DNA of 64,000 nucleotides. Origin: Candidatus Magnetobacterium casense (lineage in GTDB: Bacteria > Nitrospirota > Thermodesulfovibrionia > Thermodesulfovibrionales > Magnetobacteriaceae). The notes beneath the pieces are model-generated. The model searched no databases, had not been told where the DNA came from, and saw only the letters and a list, made by a program, of their open reading frames with translations. The DNA lies in contig NZ_JMFO01000011.1 in assembly GCF_000714715.1 (NCBI RefSeq), forward strand, positions 26,254-90,253. Direction: 5' to 3'. Position numbers and translations under genes: made by a program. Shown piece by piece: positions 60,934-64,000 of this stretch. Each line of letters begins with the position of its first letter. Position 1 is the stretch's first letter.

Positions 60934-62301
60934 CTATTGGTTCAGTGAATCGGCATAGCCCTGGATATCTTTGAGGGCCTTTTTGACCATCCGCCGGCTA
61001 TACAGACCGAAGGCGGCATAGAACAGGTCAAGAGACTTCATGTGTCGCCAGAAGTGTTTCAGGCTGTAGAACCTCTCCATTGCCTTTATGGTCTCCACCT
61101 GGAGGTGTTGGGGCTTGATGGTGGCCGTTTTGTAGACGACGTGGTTGATGTCGTACTTGGACCAGTCGGTGTGCAGGAGCCTTTGTGTTGCCTTAAAGTC
61201 CTCATACAGTGCGGTTCCGGGCAGTGGGGTCAGGATCATGAACTGCACCGAATCAAGTCCGCTATCGATGGAAAACTCGGCGGAGTCAGTGATCGTTTCG
61301 ATGGTGTCTGTGTCGGCACCAAAGACAAACATGCCGTGTATCTTTATTCCATGTGTCTTGAGGGCGGCAACACACCTTATGTTATCATCGACCTTCTGGT
61401 GCTTGTTGTAGTCCTTGAGGGCTTGGGCGCTTGTTGACTCAAAGCCGATGGATGCGGTAAACTTCCCCGACCTGGCCAGCAGACCCAGGAGTTCCTCGTC
61501 CCTGTATATGTCAGGACGAACCATTGCAGACCATCGTGGCTTTATGCCCTCAGCGATCATGCGGCGTAGTATCTCCTTGGTTCGTTTCTTGTTGGCGGCA
61601 AAGTTGTCGTCAACGAAAAACAATGGAGACCTTGATACTGATGCTATGCGCCTCAGCTCATTCACCACCCTTTCAACAGAGCGAAATCGGTATCTCCTGC
61701 CAAACATGGGACTTACCAGGCAGAATCGACAGTTAAAGGCACACCCCCGTGAGGTGGCAATGGGGTGGATATTGGAGTTCCTCCAGCCATGCACGAGTGT
61801 ATAGTCCGGGTCGGGCAGCGAGTCGAGGTCTGCGACGAACTCCGACGGCGGATTGTGGACATCGTTGCCGGCCTTATCCCTGTAGGACAGTCCGTTGATT
61901 GAATTCAGGGCGGGAGTTCCGCTCTTAAGCGACTCCACAAGTTGCAGGAGCGCCCTCTCCCCCTCGCCCCTGATGACAAAGTTGGCGTGTTGCAGTGCCT
62001 CCCCTGCCATGAACGTGGGGTGTGCCCCGCCCATCACCACCGGTATCCCGAGCTTTCTGGCCCTGTCTGCCGTCTCATAAGCCACATGGACTGTAGAGGT
62101 AATGGTGGATATGCACAAAAGGTCTGAACGCTCAATGAAAGACCAGTCCGGTGTGCGGATATCCTCAATGAACGTCTTTACCTCATAACCCTGCTGTCTA
62201 AGCAGCGTTGACAGTAAGACAGCCCCTAAACGTGGTATAGGGAATCTCCTGAATATATTTGACAGCGGAGACCTCGTCTCAATAAATGCTATTGTCTTCA
62301 T
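60934..62301 (-). CDS. B12-binding-domain radical SAM protein
   Basis: This 455-residue protein has an N-terminal cobalamin-binding-like Rossmann domain (LGAVLLSTLLRQQGYEVKTF, VVMGGAHPTFMAGEAL). The radical SAM core follows, with RGCAFNCRFCLVSPMFGRRYRFRS near residue 195 and FVDDNFAANKKRTKEILR. These B12-radical SAM enzymes carry out methyl transfers and lipid or cofactor rearrangements (HpnJ- and BchE-like). The product cannot be assigned. Cobalamin supply may be linked to CobQ at 14.8 kb. Confidence 0.9.
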   Translation of the reverse strand: MKTIAFIETRSPLSNIFRRFPIPRLGAVLLSTLLRQQGYEVKTFIEDIRTPDWSFIERSDLLCISTITSTVHVAYETADRARKLGIPVVMGGAHPTFMAGEALQHANFVIRGEGERALLQLVESLKSGTPALNSINGLSYRDKAGNDVHNPPSEFVADLDSLPDPDYTLVHGWRNSNIHPIATSRGCAFNCRFCLVSPMFGRRYRFRSVERVVNELRRIASVSRSPLFFVDDNFAANKKRTKEILRRMIAEGIKPRWSAMVRPDIYRDEELLGLLARSGKFTASIGFESTSAQALKDYNKHQKVDDNIRCVAALKTHGIKIHGMFVFGADTDTIETITDSAEFSIDSGLDSVQFMILTPLPGTALYEDFKATQRLLHTDWSKYDINHVVYKTATIKPQHLQVETIKAMERFYSLKHFWRHMKSLDLFYAAFGLYSRRMVKKALKDIQGYADSLNQ

Positions 62302-62365
62302 ACAGTTATTATATCCGGCTACAGTGTACTACACTTGCCCGTACTTTAGCAAGAGGTCGAATTGT

Positions 62366-62490
62366 TTATACTTCTCTCCGCTGCAGGTGGAGTTCTTCTA
62401 TGGAAAAATCAGATATCGGCACGTTATATTCAGCCATCAGATCAAAGAGATCATGCCGGGTTATTCCCAGGAGTTCAGCGGCCTTGCCCT
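62366..62490 (-). pseudogene. C-terminal fragment of a UPF0175 family protein
   Basis: In the frame ending at TAA 62366 the minus strand encodes GKAAELLGITRHDLFDLMAE and YNVPISDFSIEEL. This is the typical end of UPF0175 proteins, which are predicted antitoxin-like. A TGA lies just upstream in frame and no start codon precedes the conserved part, so the gene is truncated. It overlaps the last codons of the HicB-like gene in another frame. Confidence 0.7.
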
Positions 62491-62741
62491 GAGATCACTG
62501 GCAAGGGGTGCCCCATCTTAAGTCCGAGCAGTATCCAGTCTTCCAATGTGGAACTAAGCTCACTTTCACATTCACTTAATTTAGCCCCAAAGGCTATGAC
62601 ACCCTTACAGATTGGTATCCGACCAACAAAAGTATCGTCTTGTAGCCTGTCATATACGGCAACAGACATTGCTTGTTCAATGTATTCACTCAAGATATCA
62701 GGCGCAATCTTTAAAATGAGCCTCTTGCAAAAAGAAATCAA
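62475..62741 (-). CDS. Orphan HicB-family antitoxin-like protein
   Basis: This 88-residue protein matches the partial RNase H fold of HicB antitoxins: EYIEQAMSVAVYDRLQDDTFVGRIP, then CKGVIAFGAKLSECESELSS, LEDWILLGLKMGHPLPVI. No HicA toxin gene is beside it; a truncated UPF0175 fragment follows instead. The first 15 residues (MISFCKRLILKIAPD) are not typical, so the true start may be a TTG at ILSEY. Confidence 0.72.
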   Translation of the reverse strand: MISFCKRLILKIAPDILSEYIEQAMSVAVYDRLQDDTFVGRIPICKGVIAFGAKLSECESELSSTLEDWILLGLKMGHPLPVISGQGR

Positions 62742-62915
62742 AAATCCCTACAAATATCTACTCTCTCATCTTTAATGAGGTCTAAATTTTATTCACTCAC
62801 ATAAAAATCTCCAAATCTTCTATTTTATCGGACATAATTGCCAATTTGTTCTGATTTTAGACGCATTTCTCCCTCATAATGCTAAAACAACCTTTTTTTA
62901 GGTATCTTTTATCGT

Positions 62916-64000
62916 TTAGGTTATCAGTTTTAACATTTGATCGGCAAATAAGACAACAATTCCGATCATCAAGTGCATCTTTACTTTCATGCTTCCCCTT
63001 ACCAAAACATTATTTCCACCAAATTCGGTCTTCAATCTACCATTGACTCTTTCGATTGTAGTACGTTCATTATATCTTATAGCCTCTGCAGTGGACATTG
63101 GTAAAACGCTGCCACGGCGAGGATTTTTGTCTATTATTGGTACATGTCCAAGATTTTTGCTTGTATCGTATATTGTTTTTGCGTCGTAGGCTGAATCCAT
63201 GAGGTCATAGAAATATGTCACCCTATCTGTTGCCATCTTCATCATTGGAATTGCTGCCTGACTATCATGCAAAGAGGCCGACGTGAGGGCTACTGCTACA
63301 GGAAGACCACAGTCAGTTGTACCTATGTGTAACTTAAACCCTATCCATGTCATCTTGTAACCCTTGGAATCTACCTTACAGCCTACATCGCATACGCATG
63401 GCAACTCTTTCAACGAATCTTCGTAACTCTCGTTGACTTGTCTATCAATACGCTTCTCTTCTACCTTTTTTTCCCTTTTCTCTCCGTTCTTAGGTCTACC
63501 TAATTTTTTCGGCTCTTCTGCCTCAATCACCTTTTTTTCTTTCTTTTGCGGCTTTTCATTGCCCTCTATTGCTGTAGAATCCAGTGACATATGACCAATC
63601 AATTCGTCCCTTAGATACTCTTTAATTAACGCTTCATGCACTTTATCACCTATCCCATGTAGTGCATATTCAGCAAAAGCACGTGAGAATGTTGATTCTG
63701 ATGGTATATCTTGTATTTTAGCAAATCCACATATCTTTCTCAGATTTGGCATCGTTTTTAGAGATTCTATCAAAAGACTTGTCGTAGGGTAATTATAGAC
63801 AACTTTGGCTACAAACGCTCTGCCAATTGCATACCTCTCCTTGAGTTTACGACCTATGCATTGACTGTCTACCCACCACATATGTCTTTCTATCTGAACT
63901 ATCTCCAGGATTGTAACTAACTGCTTTTGTTTCTTGGTTATTGAATCGGTAAGTATTTCTTCCAACTCTGGGAACAGTACCCGTTGTATATTTCCTGCTA
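62916..64000 (-). mobile_element. IS5/IS1182-type DDE transposase (5' end outside window)
   Basis: The leftward frame is open to the window edge, so the N-terminus is missing. DDE landmarks are LIGHMSLDSTAIEGNE (first Asp), YDLMDSAYDAKTIYD (second Asp) and RTTIERVNGRLKTEFGG (Glu), with ESTFSRAFAEYA earlier. Lys/Glu-rich KKEKKVIEAEEPKKLGRPKN lies between the first two. The IS left end must lie between 62780 and 62916, but I could not define it. Its relation to the two non-autonomous element families is unproven. Confidence 0.88.

Overview
The window comes from the chromosome of a Gram-negative, diderm bacterium of middling GC content. It carries LPS-type heptose and sugar-nucleotide genes, a family-9 heptosyltransferase, a Lol/MacB-type exporter, pyrophosphate-dependent phosphofructokinase, a DsrE/DsrF/DsrH-like trio, an AmrS-type radical SAM enzyme, CobQ and SiaABC-type signalling. 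This mix resembles Nitrospirota (Magnetobacterium-like) or deltaproteobacterial-grade genomes. That placement is inference: the window has no rRNA gene and only one tRNA gene.

Layout. 1-2835: the end of a surface-sugar operon (epimerase, GHMP kinase, and a DegT enzyme with His where the PLP lysine should be). 3.4-6.0 kb: fabG-acpS and a Ser/Thr kinase fused to a cyclic-nucleotide-binding domain. 7.3-9.3 kb: an orphan livF-livG pair in which LivG contains a hydrophobic insertion of about 147 residues. 10.4-13.4 kb: an operon of a YprB-like nuclease, a Xer recombinase, surE and pcm. 13.8-16.4 kb: amrS and cobQ, convergent and overlapping.

17.3-33.6 kb is an accessory island of exported proteins. 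Four large mosaic surface proteins (NHL, DUF1566, BACON or C-type lectin modules in front of shared Ca-binding FG-GAP repeats) flank a Crp-type regulator and four smaller secreted proteins. The small proteins come as two duplicated gene pairs. Related N-terminal domains and leaders are joined to different C-terminal domains: M23 peptidase, a phospholipase-A2-like HDxC domain, CHAP, and a second M23. The last of these is broken by a 236-bp element.

33.7-43.1 kb is one long leftward signalling cluster: anti-sigma kinase, STAS, receiver-PP2C, degenerate HD-GYP, SiaA, SiaB, SiaC, histidine kinase and a PhnD-like binding protein. After tRNA-Ala and pepF come a kinase/receiver pair, an ABC exporter, a 1-phosphofructokinase-type kinase with a decayed 3' copy, a Uma2 endonuclease, a chemoreceptor, PPi-PFK, the DsrE-like trio and a heptosyltransferase. 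The right end holds a second gene split by the 236-bp element, an orphan DppB-type permease, HU, a lytic transglycosylase, a B12-type radical SAM protein, toxin-antitoxin remnants and a partial transposase.

Two small non-autonomous mobile-element families run through the window. One is 236 bp long, with 11-bp terminal inverted repeats and 6-bp target duplications; both copies split genes, and removing them on paper restores the reading frames. The other is about 180-190 bp long with GTATCCTCTT/AAGAGGATAC ends, and one copy has a perfect 8-bp target duplication.
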